Source: Mucilaginibacter rubeus (GTDB lineage Bacteria > Bacteroidota > Bacteroidia > Sphingobacteriales > Sphingobacteriaceae). From it: 64,000 bases of DNA. Under the pieces are notes generated by a model. That model made no database searches. It saw only the letters and a list, made by a program, of their open reading frames with translations, and was not told where the DNA came from. The stretch lies in the NCBI RefSeq assembly GCF_014643835.1, contig NZ_BMKD01000001.1:496001-560000 (forward strand), written 5' to 3'. Of this stretch, positions 1 through 9,874 are shown piece by piece (position 1 is the stretch's first letter; the number at the start of each line of letters is the position of its first letter). The position numbers and the translations under genes were made by a program.

Positions 1-1177
1 TGTAAAACTTAATGATCAGTTCATAATAGCTGGTCCGCGCATATAAATTGAGGTTGGGATTGTTGGTTTGTTGTATCAGTTTGTCGCAGTAAAGTTTAGC
101 CGTATCATACTGTTTTAATGCCAGGTAAATTTTAAGATAGGTTTGACTTACCTCATCGCCTCCTTCATATAACTTACCGGAGGGATGCGCAAATTTTTGA
201 GTCACCTGTGTTAAAAAGGCTTTGGCTTTTTGGGGCTGATGCATCCGGAGGTAAACATCAACTATATTGCCTGCCAGCAGGTATATGGTTGCATTATCTT
301 TCTCTGATTTAGCAATTTCCAAAGCACGTGAAAAATAATTGATGGCCTTTTGATTGTCGCCAAGCTTTACAAAATCATAGCCCAGGTTATTGTTGATCTG
401 GCATATTAACCTCACATTATCCGCGTGGCTTGCGGTGGCAATTTTCAGGGCCCTTAGTTCATAGCTGATAGCTGTTTTATAGTCGCCCTGGGTATAATAC
501 AGCCTTCCTAATAACGCGTAAAGCCCCTGGGTTTCGGTGTAGTGAGCCTGGTCATAATAGGCTAATGCCTTTTTAGTTTCGGCAAAAGCAAGGGTATAAT
601 CATTCATCATCTGGTGCAGGTCGGCTAATAACCGGTAACACCTGGCAAGTTCAACCAGTTGGTTTGTACGTTCAAAAGCACCGACGGCCAGATTTAAATA
701 GCGAATTCGGGAAACCATGGTTTGCTGCAAAAAATCCTGACTGTAATATTCAGATAACTCAAAATAAGCTTTACCGAGCAGCGCCCAGTTATGTGCCTGC
801 TTAATTTGCTGTGTGGTTTGTTCAAGCAATGCGCGGCCGTTTTTGGATTGGCCTTTCGACTTGTAAAAAGCCGAACGGATCAATGCAATGCGAAAGTTGG
901 TTTCAGACTGCGGAGAGCGGTAATTAAGCTGTTCGGCCTGGTTAATAAAGTGAGAAGCACTATCCAATTGTGCAGTGGAAGGGTGGCGCAGATGGGTGAA
1001 AAACTCCGCCAGTTGCAGCGCAACATGGATGCGGTTGGCGGCAGAACCCAGGAAGCTTTTTTGCGAAAGCAAAGAATCAACATGGCGCCTGGTAATTTCC
1101 TGCGCGTTTGCCGAAATGGCCAAAAGAAAGCACAGGATAATCAGTTTGCATTTTCGTATCGTGTCAGCTCGTTTCAT
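1..1177 (-). CDS. TPR-repeat protein with signal peptide, 3' end cut off by window
   Basis: The reverse strand is open from an ATG at 1177 to the window edge, about 392 codons without a stop. The N-terminus is a Sec signal peptide (basic start MKRADTIRKCK, hydrophobic core, then SANAQ). The rest is helical with repeating tetratricopeptide signatures such as LLGRLYYTQGDYKTAISYELRAL and INNNLGYDFVKLGDNQKAINYF. In Bacteroidota this layout usually continues into a membrane segment and a histidine kinase, or into a LuxR-type DNA-binding region, but that part lies outside the window, so the output domain is unknown. A complete TPR kinase of the same design lies at 16164-18149. The ATG is chosen because it directly precedes the signal peptide. 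Confidence 0.8.
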   Translation of the reverse strand, partial: MKRADTIRKCKLIILCFLLAISANAQEITRRHVDSLLSQKSFLGSAANRIHVALQLAEFFTHLRHPSTAQLDSASHFINQAEQLNYRSPQSETNFRIALIRSAFYKSKGQSKNGRALLEQTTQQIKQAHNWALLGKAYFELSEYYSQDFLQQTMVSRIRYLNLAVGAFERTNQLVELARCYRLLADLHQMMNDYTLAFAETKKALAYYDQAHYTETQGLYALLGRLYYTQGDYKTAISYELRALKIATASHADNVRLICQINNNLGYDFVKLGDNQKAINYFSRALEIAKSEKDNATIYLLAGNIVDVYLRMHQPQKAKAFLTQVTQKFAHPSGKLYEGGDEVSQTYLKIYLALKQYDTAKLYCDKLIQQTNNPNLNLYARTSYYELIIKFY

Positions 1178-1386
1178 CTTTGGTTGGGAGCCTGTCTGCA
1201 TCAATCTTTTTTTTAAATTTAGGTATATTCAAGTACATCTGCTAATTTAAAAGCTATACTTGTGTGATGTAATTTATTAGCATTCAGTGATTTTAAAGCT
1301 TTGTTAAAAGAAATGATTAACAACATCGAAAAAGAAATAGCATAAAAAAAACATTAGCAAGGCTATATCAGCATTCACGGGATCTT

Positions 1387-1668
1387 TTAATATATTCTAT
1401 CCGGTATAAATATATCCGTATTTGATAGATCCTCATTGATCAGGATGCTGCAGCTCAATACATTTCTTTTAATTGTTGAGTGATGGCCGGTAATTTGTAC
1501 CAAACAGGTGCCGCAGCTCCCCATTCCGCAGCACAGCCCAAAGCCCGGAATTGCCAGCTTATCACATATGAGCGACATTAAACTATGATATTGCCCGGGG
1601 AGTGTATGGATACGTTCGCTATTGCCCAGGTGATGCAATGTAAATAGAATGGTGTTTTTTTCGGGCAT
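1387..1668 (-). CDS. Small plant-type 2Fe-2S ferredoxin-like protein
   Basis: A 93-residue cytoplasmic protein. Residues 47-55 give C-x4-C-x2-C (Cys47, Cys52, Cys55, context CCGMGSCGTC) and a fourth Cys at 73 (NVLSC), the pattern that ligates a 2Fe-2S cluster in plant-type ferredoxins and in the N-terminal domain of xanthine dehydrogenase-type small subunits. An extra Cys46 lies beside the first ligand. It probably acts as an electron carrier. No oxidoreductase partner is next to it: the neighbours are a TPR protein and a sensor kinase on the same strand, 209 and 78 bp away. Family assignment is firm from the cysteine spacing; the redox partner is unknown. Confidence 0.75.
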   Translation of the reverse strand: MPEKNTILFTLHHLGNSERIHTLPGQYHSLMSLICDKLAIPGFGLCCGMGSCGTCLVQITGHHSTIKRNVLSCSILINEDLSNTDIFIPDRIY

Positions 1669-1746
1669 CGTATGTTACTTTAAACTTTAACGGGTGCGAT
1701 AGGTAAATTAATAAAAAATCCCCGGTTACCCGTAATGATGCTCGGT

Positions 1747-4095
1747 TTAAGCCAGTGGTAAACTGAAGTGAAAAACAGATCCTGTACCGCTTTCGCTTTC
1801 TGCCCAGATCTGTCCTTCGTGCCGGCGGACGATCTCGGCACTTAAATAAAGCCCTATACCGAAACCTGAAATATGACGGGTTTGGTTACTTTCAACCCGG
1901 TAATAACGGTCAAAGATCCTCGGCAGGTCCTGGGCATTAACCCCCATCCCCTCATCTTTTATGCTAACCTGGGCAAAGCCATTGACCGGAGCGCATTTCA
2001 CTTCAATCTTCCCGCGTTTGGGCGAGTATTTAACGGCGTTGCTAATCAGGTTGGAAATTACCGAGCCGATCTTTTCCCTGTCGGCGTTAACCTGCACATG
2101 ATTACTGATATCAATGTCAATAATATGAGTGGAAACAGTGAGCCCGTATTCCTCAACAACTTCCCTGATCAGTAGGTCCAAATCAAATAATTCTTTATTA
2201 ATAGCGATTTTACCTGATTCCAGGCGCGATATATTCAGGAAACCGTTGATCATGCTGCTCATTCTCTTCGCCTGGATCTCCGCCTTTTCCATAGCGCCCG
2301 CGAGAAAACTATCAGGATTATTTTTCAATTTGAGATTAGCTACCTGGATCAACGCCATTAGTGAGGTTAATGGGGTTTTAAGTTCATGGCTCACCATACC
2401 TATAAAATCATTTTTTCGCAGCTCGTCCTGTTTCTGTTCTGAAATATCCCTGGCGATCTTGGAAACCCCGGTGATCTTTCCGTGTTTGTCGCGTATAGGC
2501 GAAATGGTTAGGGATACGTCCAGGACACGACCACCGTTTGCCAGCCTTTTTGTCTCAAAATGCTCCATGCGTTCCCCGTTTTTCAGGCGGGTTATGATCT
2601 GCGGTTCCTCATCCTGCCGGTCTTCCGGAACCAGTTTAAGAATAGATTGTCCTATCATTTCGGAGGCCGGGTAACCAAAGATCCTTTCTGCCGATTTGTT
2701 CCAGCTGGTGATCGTCCCCTCCAGCGATTTGCCTATTATTGCATCATCTGATGATTCTACGATGGCGGCCAGTTTGGCACTGCGTTCCTCTGCTTTTTTC
2801 TGATCGGATATGTCAAGCGCGATCACCAGTCCGGCATACACCATTCCCCGTTCATCTGTTAATGGTACAAAATCTACCTGCAGATCATGGCCGCCGGTGC
2901 TTTTAAGTTCGGTCCTTATCTGCTCACCGTTCAACATCCGCTCATAATACTCCCTGGTTATGGCATATCGCTCCGGAGAGTTAAGTTCGGCCATATGTAA
3001 ACCTGCATAACTATCTCCATTGTACCCTAATTTTTGCATCAGTTCACCTTCCATCGTTATCAGGTTATGTTCTCTGTCAATAACGAGGACCAGCGAGCGG
3101 GGAATATTGACGGCGATAGAACGGAATAACTGCTCCTTCTTTTGTATTTCGTCCCTGCTTTTTTGTAGTTCCTCATTACTTGCCAGCATTTCTTCGTTTG
3201 ATGCCGCAAGTTCTTCGTTAATCGCGGTAAGCTCCTCATTAAGAGCTTGCGTTTCCTCTTCACTTTCTGCAAGGGATTTAGTGCGTGAAGCTACCAATTC
3301 CTCCAGCGATCCGTTCATCCGTGAAAGTGCCTGCTGTGCCTCCAAAAGCTCCCCATTGATTGAGAGGAGTTCCTCGTTTGTTGTGCTGATCTCTTCATTA
3401 GCCGCGGTAAGCTCCTCGTTAAAAGCCGCGGTCTCCTGTTCTTTCACCTCCAGTTCCTGCTGCAGGCGTTCTTTTACCTTTACATCCCGAATTGCACTAA
3501 TATATGACAGAGAGGCGATCACAACGGCGAGTATGAGCATTGCGATTATGGCTGCAGGAGCAACAAAGGTATAACGTTCCAAAACCGCCCTGCGTTCGTC
3601 CAATAGTTTGCTTTCGGTATCTTCTGCATGGTCAACGGCAAGGCGCAATGCATCCATGGCAGATCTTCCTTCTTCCAGATCGGCTGTGGAAACAACCTGT
3701 TGATGTTGTTTTTTTGAAACAAGTTGTTCCAGGATGGCCATTCGCCGGGTTAGTATCGCTTGAATGCTTGCCAGGTTGGCTTGCTGCAGAGCGTTATCGG
3801 CGGTTAAGGCACTTACCTCACTAATCAGGCGCTGTGTTTTGAGATAGGCACCCTTATAAGGGCCTAAGAAGGCGGTTTTGCCGGTAAGCAGAAAGCCACG
3901 CTGCCCTGTTTCTGCATCTTTCATCGATGAAATAGCTTGTTCAAGCTTCTGGATCACCAGCGTGCTGTGGCCAACAGCGTTATTGCTATTTAGCAAATTA
4001 TTAATCGTATTATAGGAAAAGAATCCGACGATCAGCAGGATCAATATCGAAAACCCGTAGCCGAGCTGTAAATTGCGGGTAAAGTTCAGTCGCAT
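1747..4095 (-). CDS. CHASE3-PAS-PAS sensor histidine kinase
   Basis: Membrane sensor kinase of 782 residues. Order: TM1 at about 10-30, CHASE3-type periplasmic domain (motif DAETGQRGFLLTG), TM2 at about 180-205, a long coiled coil rich in NEEL heptads (about 220-335), two PAS domains, a HisKA domain with phosphoacceptor His570 (MVSHELKTPLTSL) and a HATPase domain with N box (NLISNAVKYSP), G1 (DEGMGV) and G2 (GFGIGLYLS) motifs. No receiver domain is fused and no regulator gene is adjacent, so the partner is unknown. The start is the ATG at 4095; a TTG at 4113 would add six residues. It diverges from the PAS protein at 4337 across about 240 bp. A close paralogue is at 62370-64000. Confidence 0.93.
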   Translation of the reverse strand: MRLNFTRNLQLGYGFSILILLIVGFFSYNTINNLLNSNNAVGHSTLVIQKLEQAISSMKDAETGQRGFLLTGKTAFLGPYKGAYLKTQRLISEVSALTADNALQQANLASIQAILTRRMAILEQLVSKKQHQQVVSTADLEEGRSAMDALRLAVDHAEDTESKLLDERRAVLERYTFVAPAAIIAMLILAVVIASLSYISAIRDVKVKERLQQELEVKEQETAAFNEELTAANEEISTTNEELLSINGELLEAQQALSRMNGSLEELVASRTKSLAESEEETQALNEELTAINEELAASNEEMLASNEELQKSRDEIQKKEQLFRSIAVNIPRSLVLVIDREHNLITMEGELMQKLGYNGDSYAGLHMAELNSPERYAITREYYERMLNGEQIRTELKSTGGHDLQVDFVPLTDERGMVYAGLVIALDISDQKKAEERSAKLAAIVESSDDAIIGKSLEGTITSWNKSAERIFGYPASEMIGQSILKLVPEDRQDEEPQIITRLKNGERMEHFETKRLANGGRVLDVSLTISPIRDKHGKITGVSKIARDISEQKQDELRKNDFIGMVSHELKTPLTSLMALIQVANLKLKNNPDSFLAGAMEKAEIQAKRMSSMINGFLNISRLESGKIAINKELFDLDLLIREVVEEYGLTVSTHIIDIDISNHVQVNADREKIGSVISNLISNAVKYSPKRGKIEVKCAPVNGFAQVSIKDEGMGVNAQDLPRIFDRYYRVESNQTRHISGFGIGLYLSAEIVRRHEGQIWAESESGTGSVFHFSLPLA

Positions 4096-4336
4096 GGAGA
4101 TACCGGGTATCAATGATGTTAAGTGGTATACAATAATTTATGTTTTTACGAAAAAAACCAAAGGGATGGTTTGGCGTTACCGGTAATAAATATCGAAGGT
4201 AACATAGATGTTACAATTATTGGGGCTTGCTATTTATACAACGGTTTAATTTTAATTCAGGGGCTTAATTTTTTTAATTGGTAACTTACTAATTAACAAT
4301 AACGTTTAACAACTTTATTGATTTTACTGACTATAT

Positions 4337-6649
4337 ATGAGAAAAGGGGCGTTCGGAATTGCCTTTGCTTATTTGTTGATTAGCCTGCTGTGGATCCTGT
4401 TCAGTGACCGGCTGTTGTTTTATTTCGAAGGAATACTTAGCCCCCACCAATACCTGTGGCTGAGTTTAGGAAAGGGGTGCCTGTTTGTGATGGTTACAGC
4501 AATTGCTCTTTACGTTTTGATCAGGTCAGAAGAACGAAGGTTGAAACAGAGCGAAAAGCAATACCGGAGCATGTATGAATCCAATCCAAACCCAATGTGG
4601 ATTTACGAGCCGGGGACACTCCGTTTCATTTCGGTAAACGATGCCGCAATTGCGGTTTATGGCTACAGTGCGGAGGAGTTCAGGCAACGGACAATATTGG
4701 ATATCAGGCCTTTGGAAGACCGGGAGAATGTGATTGCTTCGTCCGATCGGGTAGACAGTAAGCTCAATGATAGCGGTACCTGGCGTCACATTAAAAAGGA
4801 CGGGCAACTGATTTATGTAAATATTACCTCGCATAAAATCTGGTTCAATAAAAAGCCCCATATCATGGTTATGGCTCGTGACATGACCGAACGGGTAGCA
4901 TTTGAGCAAGCTCTTGAAAAAGTAAACCAGGAGCTTTTAGAAGAAAAACACAAGCTTAGTGAAACCCAGTTGTTGTCGCGGGTGGCCGGATGGGAATTCT
5001 ACCCCCGTGAAAACAAGCTGATATGGTCAGACGAAGTTTATCGCATCGCAGGTTTGAAGCGGGATGGGCGCGAAGCATTCGATATTTATGTAAATCACAT
5101 TTTTCCGGAAGACCGGCCGCTGATGATCAACGCTTTGCATGAGCTCATCAGTACCGGTAAACAACTCGATGTAACGCACCGCATCACTGCCCTGGATGGC
5201 ACAACCCGTTATATCCGGCAGCTTGCCCGCGTTGAAAGCACCGGGGAGCAGGAACTTAAGATAGCAGGTTCGCTACAGGATATTACTGAGCTCAAGCAAT
5301 TGGAAATGGAGCGTAATCGGTATCAGTATAGCTTTGAGCATACGCTGAACAGTATTACCGATTGCTTTTTTGAGCTCGACCGCCAAATGAAGATAACCCG
5401 GATAAACGACATCTTTCGGGAGATGGTTAAAACAGACAGAAGCCAGATTATTGGTGCAAGTATTTTTGAGTTTTTTCCTAAAGCCGAAAATAAGTTTTAT
5501 CATGTTTACCATAAAGCGCTTGAAGAAAGGGTTATTGTAAGGCACGAAGATTACTCGGTTATCCTGCAGCGCTGGCTCAGGATGGCTGCTTATCCTACCG
5601 ATGAAGGTGTTGCCGTATACTTCGCCGACATTACCGAAGACAGGCTTAAAGACGAACGGTTAAAAGAAGCAGTTGAACGTTACGAACTGGTGGCCCAGGC
5701 GACGAGGGATGTTGTTTATGACCTTAATATTGTTGAAAACAAACTGATATACAATACAAGCCTTACACATTTGGTGCAAATATCGCTCGACGAAATCAGT
5801 TATGAACTGGAATGGTGGCGGTCGCTGATCCATCCGGATGATATGGAAGAAGTAGTGAGCAGCCAGGAAAGGATCAGCCGTGCCGGTTTAACCAATTGGG
5901 AATGCGAATACCGGCTTAATTGCGGTAAAGGTGAATATAAATACGTGATGGACCAGGGGTATTTTATATATAACGAACAGAAGCAACCGATACGACTGAT
6001 AGGAGCGGTAAGAGATATTGATGCCCTTAAACGCAGCACCCAGGAAAATAAGCGGTTGGCAGGGATCATCAAACAGGTAAATAATATGGTGCTTATTACA
6101 GATGATCTGCGCAGGGTGCAATGGGTAAATAATGCCTTTGTAGAGCTGACCGGTTACGCCATGGAAGAGGTGGTAAATAAGATGCCGGGTGATTTTTTGA
6201 CAGATCCCGATGACCCGGTGATCCAAACGTTATTAAGGAAACAGCAGGCCAGGGAAGCTTTTGGTATTGATACGATCATTTATACCAAAAACAGAACCCC
6301 GGTTTGGGTATCAGCCCAGTTAACCCCTGCATATGATGAAGATAACGCTTTTCAGGGCTACATCATCGTTTGTCAGGATATAACTTACCGTAAAGAAAAA
6401 GAAGAAGAGGTTAACAGGCAGAACCGTTTACTCCGTGAGATAGCGTGGATAAGCTCGCATGAGATCAGGCGGCCTGTGGCAACTATGCTCGGATTGGTAA
6501 ACTTGCTGGATATGGCAGAAGATGAGAACGAGCGAAGAGAGATTTTTTCAAAACTCCGCGAATGCGCGCGGGAAATGGACAGCATGGTGCATGAGATCCA
6601 CCGTCGCATTGAAGCGGAAAAAGTAATGCAAATTGCGCGCGATCTTTAA
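4337..6649 (+). CDS. Multi-PAS membrane sensor ending in a DHp domain without ATPase
   Basis: A 770-residue protein. Two N-terminal membrane segments (about 6-26 and 41-63) with a short loop are followed by about five PAS/PAC modules (roughly 72-200, 205-325, 330-430, 440-570, 580-695), each closing with a PAC-type motif such as ARDMTERVAFE, LQDITELKQ, FADITEDR, VRDIDALKR and CQDITYRKE. The last 65 residues form a helical hairpin with SSHEIRRPVATMLGL, a HisKA-like phosphoacceptor site with His708. The protein then stops: there is no N, G1 or G2 box. It is therefore either a phosphoacceptor for another kinase or a sensor that pairs with one. The ATG at 4337 is the first in frame. It diverges from the CHASE3 kinase. 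Confidence 0.85.
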   Translation: MRKGAFGIAFAYLLISLLWILFSDRLLFYFEGILSPHQYLWLSLGKGCLFVMVTAIALYVLIRSEERRLKQSEKQYRSMYESNPNPMWIYEPGTLRFISVNDAAIAVYGYSAEEFRQRTILDIRPLEDRENVIASSDRVDSKLNDSGTWRHIKKDGQLIYVNITSHKIWFNKKPHIMVMARDMTERVAFEQALEKVNQELLEEKHKLSETQLLSRVAGWEFYPRENKLIWSDEVYRIAGLKRDGREAFDIYVNHIFPEDRPLMINALHELISTGKQLDVTHRITALDGTTRYIRQLARVESTGEQELKIAGSLQDITELKQLEMERNRYQYSFEHTLNSITDCFFELDRQMKITRINDIFREMVKTDRSQIIGASIFEFFPKAENKFYHVYHKALEERVIVRHEDYSVILQRWLRMAAYPTDEGVAVYFADITEDRLKDERLKEAVERYELVAQATRDVVYDLNIVENKLIYNTSLTHLVQISLDEISYELEWWRSLIHPDDMEEVVSSQERISRAGLTNWECEYRLNCGKGEYKYVMDQGYFIYNEQKQPIRLIGAVRDIDALKRSTQENKRLAGIIKQVNNMVLITDDLRRVQWVNNAFVELTGYAMEEVVNKMPGDFLTDPDDPVIQTLLRKQQAREAFGIDTIIYTKNRTPVWVSAQLTPAYDEDNAFQGYIIVCQDITYRKEKEEEVNRQNRLLREIAWISSHEIRRPVATMLGLVNLLDMAEDENERREIFSKLRECAREMDSMVHEIHRRIEAEKVMQIARDL

Positions 6650-6719
6650 ACAGGTAACTTAATGGTTAGCATAACGGCTTAGTAAAAATTTAACATTACG
6701 GCATTTATCGTTTTAGCGA

Positions 6720-6756
6720 AAACCTGCCAAATAAAATTAACGACAGGTCTTTTTTT
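6720..6756 (+). terminator. Putative Rho-independent terminator after the multi-PAS gene
   Basis: Arms ACCTG (6722-6726) and CAGGT (6744-6748), with weak extra pairing, are followed by a run of seven T at 6750-6756. It sits about 70 bp after the stop of the multi-PAS gene. The stem is short and the loop long, so the T run is the main evidence. Confidence 0.35.
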
Positions 6757-6776
6757 AACTTCACCCCACTATACCG

Positions 6777-6796
6777 TAACCGGAATTTTCCGGTTA
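6777..6796. terminator. Perfect palindrome covering the stop of the FtsX-type permease
   Basis: The 20-base palindrome taaccggaattttccggtta (9-bp arms, 2-base centre; as RNA a 7-bp stem with a 6-base loop) contains the TAA of the permease gene at 6794-6796. It lies in the convergent gap between two genes and could form a bidirectional hairpin. No T run follows on the reverse strand, so termination is inferred. Confidence 0.4.
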
Positions 6797-9175
6797 TTCG
6801 CTTTTTAGGCTCTTTACCGGGCTTGTTAACGCTGCTTTTATCGTCTGTAGGCTAACCGTAAGCAGTGTGATGACAAGCGCTGTAAAACCGGTAATAATAA
6901 ATATCCACGCCGATATACCCGCCCGGTAATCAAAATGCTGGAGCCAGTTGTGCATCAGGTAAAACGCTATCGGTGTAGCTAACAGTAATGAAAGCATGAC
7001 CAGGCTAATGAAATCTGCAGATAATAACCGCCAAAGGTTGAAAACTGTTGCCCCCAGCACCTTGCGAACGCCGATTTCTTTCACACGTTGTTCGGCCATA
7101 AAGGAAGCCATGCCAAATAATCCAAGGCAACTGATAAAGATTGCCAGCCCGGCAAAGAATGCGGCCAGCCTGCCGATGCGCTGCTCGTTACCAAATTTCT
7201 GAGCGAAGGCCCCGTCGATAAAAGTATATTGGAAGGGCTGCTCAGGATTAAAACGTTTAAATACCCTCTGGATATTTGCTATAGCAGTACCGGCGCTCAC
7301 CTTTGGATTAATACGCAGTAATACGGCGCCTCCGGCATCTTTATTAAAAAAGTAAACGCATGGCTTCACCTGTCCGTATGGCGAATCGACAATAATATCT
7401 TTGATCACGCCGATGATTTTAAAAGTGACGCCATAAAAAGTAATACTATTTCTTAAAGGGTCCTTCATCCCCATAAACTTCACGGCGGATTCGTTGATGA
7501 CTACCGCTGTTGAATCAGTCAGAAAATCTTTAGAAAATTCCCGTCCCTCCCTGAATTGCCATCCGGCGGTTTTTCCGTAGCCGGCCGAAACGCCATTCTG
7601 CTGAAAATCTATGCTCAGGTTCGGATCTTTATCTTTCCATTCAATGGCACTGGTGCTGCCCGCGGTTTGTGTTGGGTTTACATCTCCCTCTGCTGCGGAA
7701 ACCACTGTGCCGATTTTGTAAAGTTCATCTTTTACGGCTTCGAAACTTTTATGGATTTGGTCTGTACCCGGGTTAACTGATAATAACCCGTCGCGGGTAT
7801 AACCCACAGGTCTGTCTTTTGCAAATTGTATTTGCCTGAAAACAACAATGGTGCCTATAATTAGCGTAACAGATACTGTGAATTGCAGCACTACCAATGC
7901 TTTGCGGGGGAGGGCAGCCATTTTTCCAACCCTGAAAGCTCCCTTCAGTACCTTTACAGGTTGGAAAGAAGACAAATAAAAAGCGGGGTAACTACCTGCC
8001 ACTATGCCGGTAAACAAGGTAAAGCCTATTCCCATAAGCCAGAAAAAAGGGTTAGTCCAGGGGATAGTTATTTGTTTGCCGGCTACTTCATTAAAAAAAG
8101 GCAAACTCAATTGCACAAAAAGCAGCGCAAGTACAAAGGCAAAGGATACACATAATACCGATTCACTAAAGAACTGATAGATCAGCTGGCCCCTGGCCGA
8201 GCCGATAGCCTTGCGGATACCCACCTCGCGGGCACGCTTTTCAGACCGCGCAGTGCTCAGGTTCATGAAATTGATACAGGCCAGTAGCAACACAAATACG
8301 CCAATAATACCAAACATCCATACATACTGGATACGGCCGCCTGTATTTTTACCATCCTTAAATTCATCATAAAGATGCCATTTGCTCATGGGCTGCAGGA
8401 ACAGCGCAGGTTTCTTTTTAGCGAGAACAGCGCTCACATTACGCAGCTTGGCATCTTTTATTGTTGATGAGATGACCGATAGGTCGGCGCCTTCGGCAGT
8501 TTGAACATATAGCGTACAGAAGTTTGGCCGCCATGGTTCACGCATCGATCTGATGTCATTGGCAGTAAACCCCATATCAAAGGGCGCGATAAAATTGAGG
8601 CCAGCAAATGTGGCATTTGAGGGCATGTCTTCAAACACGCCTCCAACTTTTGCATTGTAATGGTTATCAATCTTTAAAGTTTTGTTGGTCGGATCACTGT
8701 CGCCAAAATAAGCTTTAGCCGTTGAAGCGGAGATCAGGATAGATGAAGGATCGATAAGCGCATTGCGGTTGCCTTTCAGCATTTGCAATGTAAACATTTC
8801 GGGGCCGTTAGGTTCCATGAACATGCCGGTACGGTTGAGTTTTTTGTTGTCAAGCGCCAGCATGTGATCGCCATAACCGGCGCTGTTCACCACTTGCTTA
8901 AAAAGTCTTCCGTAGTTTTTGCGCAGTTCCGCGGCCAGGGGCAGCGGAACTGATTGCCATGTTTGCACTTCCCCGTTATTGGTTACATTTTGAATTACCT
9001 GGGCAATAGTGTCTCGGTTTTTATGATTGCTATCAAAGGATAGCTCATCCCATATCCACAGGCCGATCAGCATAGCTACTGCCATACCAACAGATAGCCC
9101 GGCGATATTGATAACAGAGTGTACCTTGTTTTTGATAAGGTTACGCCATGCAATTATTAAATAATTTTTGATCAT
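6794..9175 (-). CDS. FtsX/MacB-type ABC transporter permease
   Basis: A 793-residue inner membrane protein that starts MIKNYLIIAWRNLIKNK, the usual N-terminus of Bacteroidota MacB_PCD/FtsX permeases. A first TM at about 20-42 is followed by a large periplasmic MacB-type domain, three or four TM segments at about 285-410 (with RSEKRAREVGIRKAIGSARGQL just after the first), a second TM pair and periplasmic domain, and a last FtsX core at about 680-785 (EQRVKEIGVRKVLGAT). It is thus a duplicated permease of about the usual 800 residues. No ATPase gene is adjacent, so its ABC partner must be elsewhere. Such permeases are often linked to efflux, lipoprotein handling or stress; the substrate here cannot be told. 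The start is ATG at 9175. Confidence 0.92.
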   Translation of the reverse strand: MIKNYLIIAWRNLIKNKVHSVINIAGLSVGMAVAMLIGLWIWDELSFDSNHKNRDTIAQVIQNVTNNGEVQTWQSVPLPLAAELRKNYGRLFKQVVNSAGYGDHMLALDNKKLNRTGMFMEPNGPEMFTLQMLKGNRNALIDPSSILISASTAKAYFGDSDPTNKTLKIDNHYNAKVGGVFEDMPSNATFAGLNFIAPFDMGFTANDIRSMREPWRPNFCTLYVQTAEGADLSVISSTIKDAKLRNVSAVLAKKKPALFLQPMSKWHLYDEFKDGKNTGGRIQYVWMFGIIGVFVLLLACINFMNLSTARSEKRAREVGIRKAIGSARGQLIYQFFSESVLCVSFAFVLALLFVQLSLPFFNEVAGKQITIPWTNPFFWLMGIGFTLFTGIVAGSYPAFYLSSFQPVKVLKGAFRVGKMAALPRKALVVLQFTVSVTLIIGTIVVFRQIQFAKDRPVGYTRDGLLSVNPGTDQIHKSFEAVKDELYKIGTVVSAAEGDVNPTQTAGSTSAIEWKDKDPNLSIDFQQNGVSAGYGKTAGWQFREGREFSKDFLTDSTAVVINESAVKFMGMKDPLRNSITFYGVTFKIIGVIKDIIVDSPYGQVKPCVYFFNKDAGGAVLLRINPKVSAGTAIANIQRVFKRFNPEQPFQYTFIDGAFAQKFGNEQRIGRLAAFFAGLAIFISCLGLFGMASFMAEQRVKEIGVRKVLGATVFNLWRLLSADFISLVMLSLLLATPIAFYLMHNWLQHFDYRAGISAWIFIITGFTALVITLLTVSLQTIKAALTSPVKSLKSE

Positions 9176-9874
9176 AAAATTGATTGTTTAATTGGCAGCC
9201 ACCGATGCGCAGACAGGCCTGCTTCAAGAATATGCATTAAATGTGTGCCAAATGATTAATTTATTGTAAGTCAATTGAATGCGATGTGTGTGTGTCTTGG
9301 AATCGTTCGTTTTCGCACAGTGATTGTGCGGTTGCGGATGGTTGATTTCGGATCTGTTTCGGTGGAATGTAACTTTTTTAATAAATGTTCTTTTATCTGG
9401 ATACCGAAAATGCCTTTTAACGTTGAGTATCAATCTGAAATATAGGTGTCTTGTAGAAGATCATGCGTTGCCGCCGTTACGGTGCCATTATTTCGCTTTC
9501 CCCTGATTAACTATTTTTTACAAGTCTAACCTTAAGGGTTACCAACTATTGTTTGGTCAGCAAAGAAGAAGGCCGGCGGCTATCCTTCATAGGGTAGCCG
9601 TCGGCATATAATAATCTTTGAAAATAAAGGCGATTCCTGTTCGCCGGTCATCGGGCAATAAAGCCGAAATCTTTTCGCTGCTTATTTTCCTGCACGTCAA
9701 TCGAATGATTAGTTTTTATATTATTTGAGCGTATGTTTAAGTGTTGATCGCGTGCTTATAATACTTTGTTCAAATAACTGATTTTCTGTAAATAACTAAA
9801 CCAATTGATCTGGCTGGCCGTATAAAGGTTGAATATTATTAAGAATATTATTTAATAACGTTTTACCTGTGAAT
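9176..9874. other. 700-bp intergenic region with no convincing gene
   Basis: AT-rich spacer between the divergent permease and T9SS surface protein genes. It should hold both promoters. Short open frames at 9224-9433 (reverse) and 9324-9506 (forward) have no recognisable motif and I do not accept them. The one clear structure is the hairpin at 9572-9605. Confidence 0.6.
9572..9605. other. Strong isolated hairpin in the long intergenic region
   Basis: A 14-bp stem (left arm 9572-9585, right arm 9592-9605) with only two G-U pairs closes a 6-base loop (ttcata). It is much more GC-rich than its surroundings. No T run follows on either side, so a classical terminator is unlikely. It may be part of a small RNA, the leader of the T9SS gene, or a processing signal. 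Confidence 0.5.

Noticed and set aside
2129-3574. Forward frames of 181 and 184 residues
   Set aside because: They are antisense to the CHASE3 kinase; their serine-rich runs mirror the Glu/Leu-rich coiled coil of the real gene.
9224-9506. Two short frames in the long intergenic region
   Set aside because: No motif, no plausible neighbours and unusual composition; treated as non-coding.
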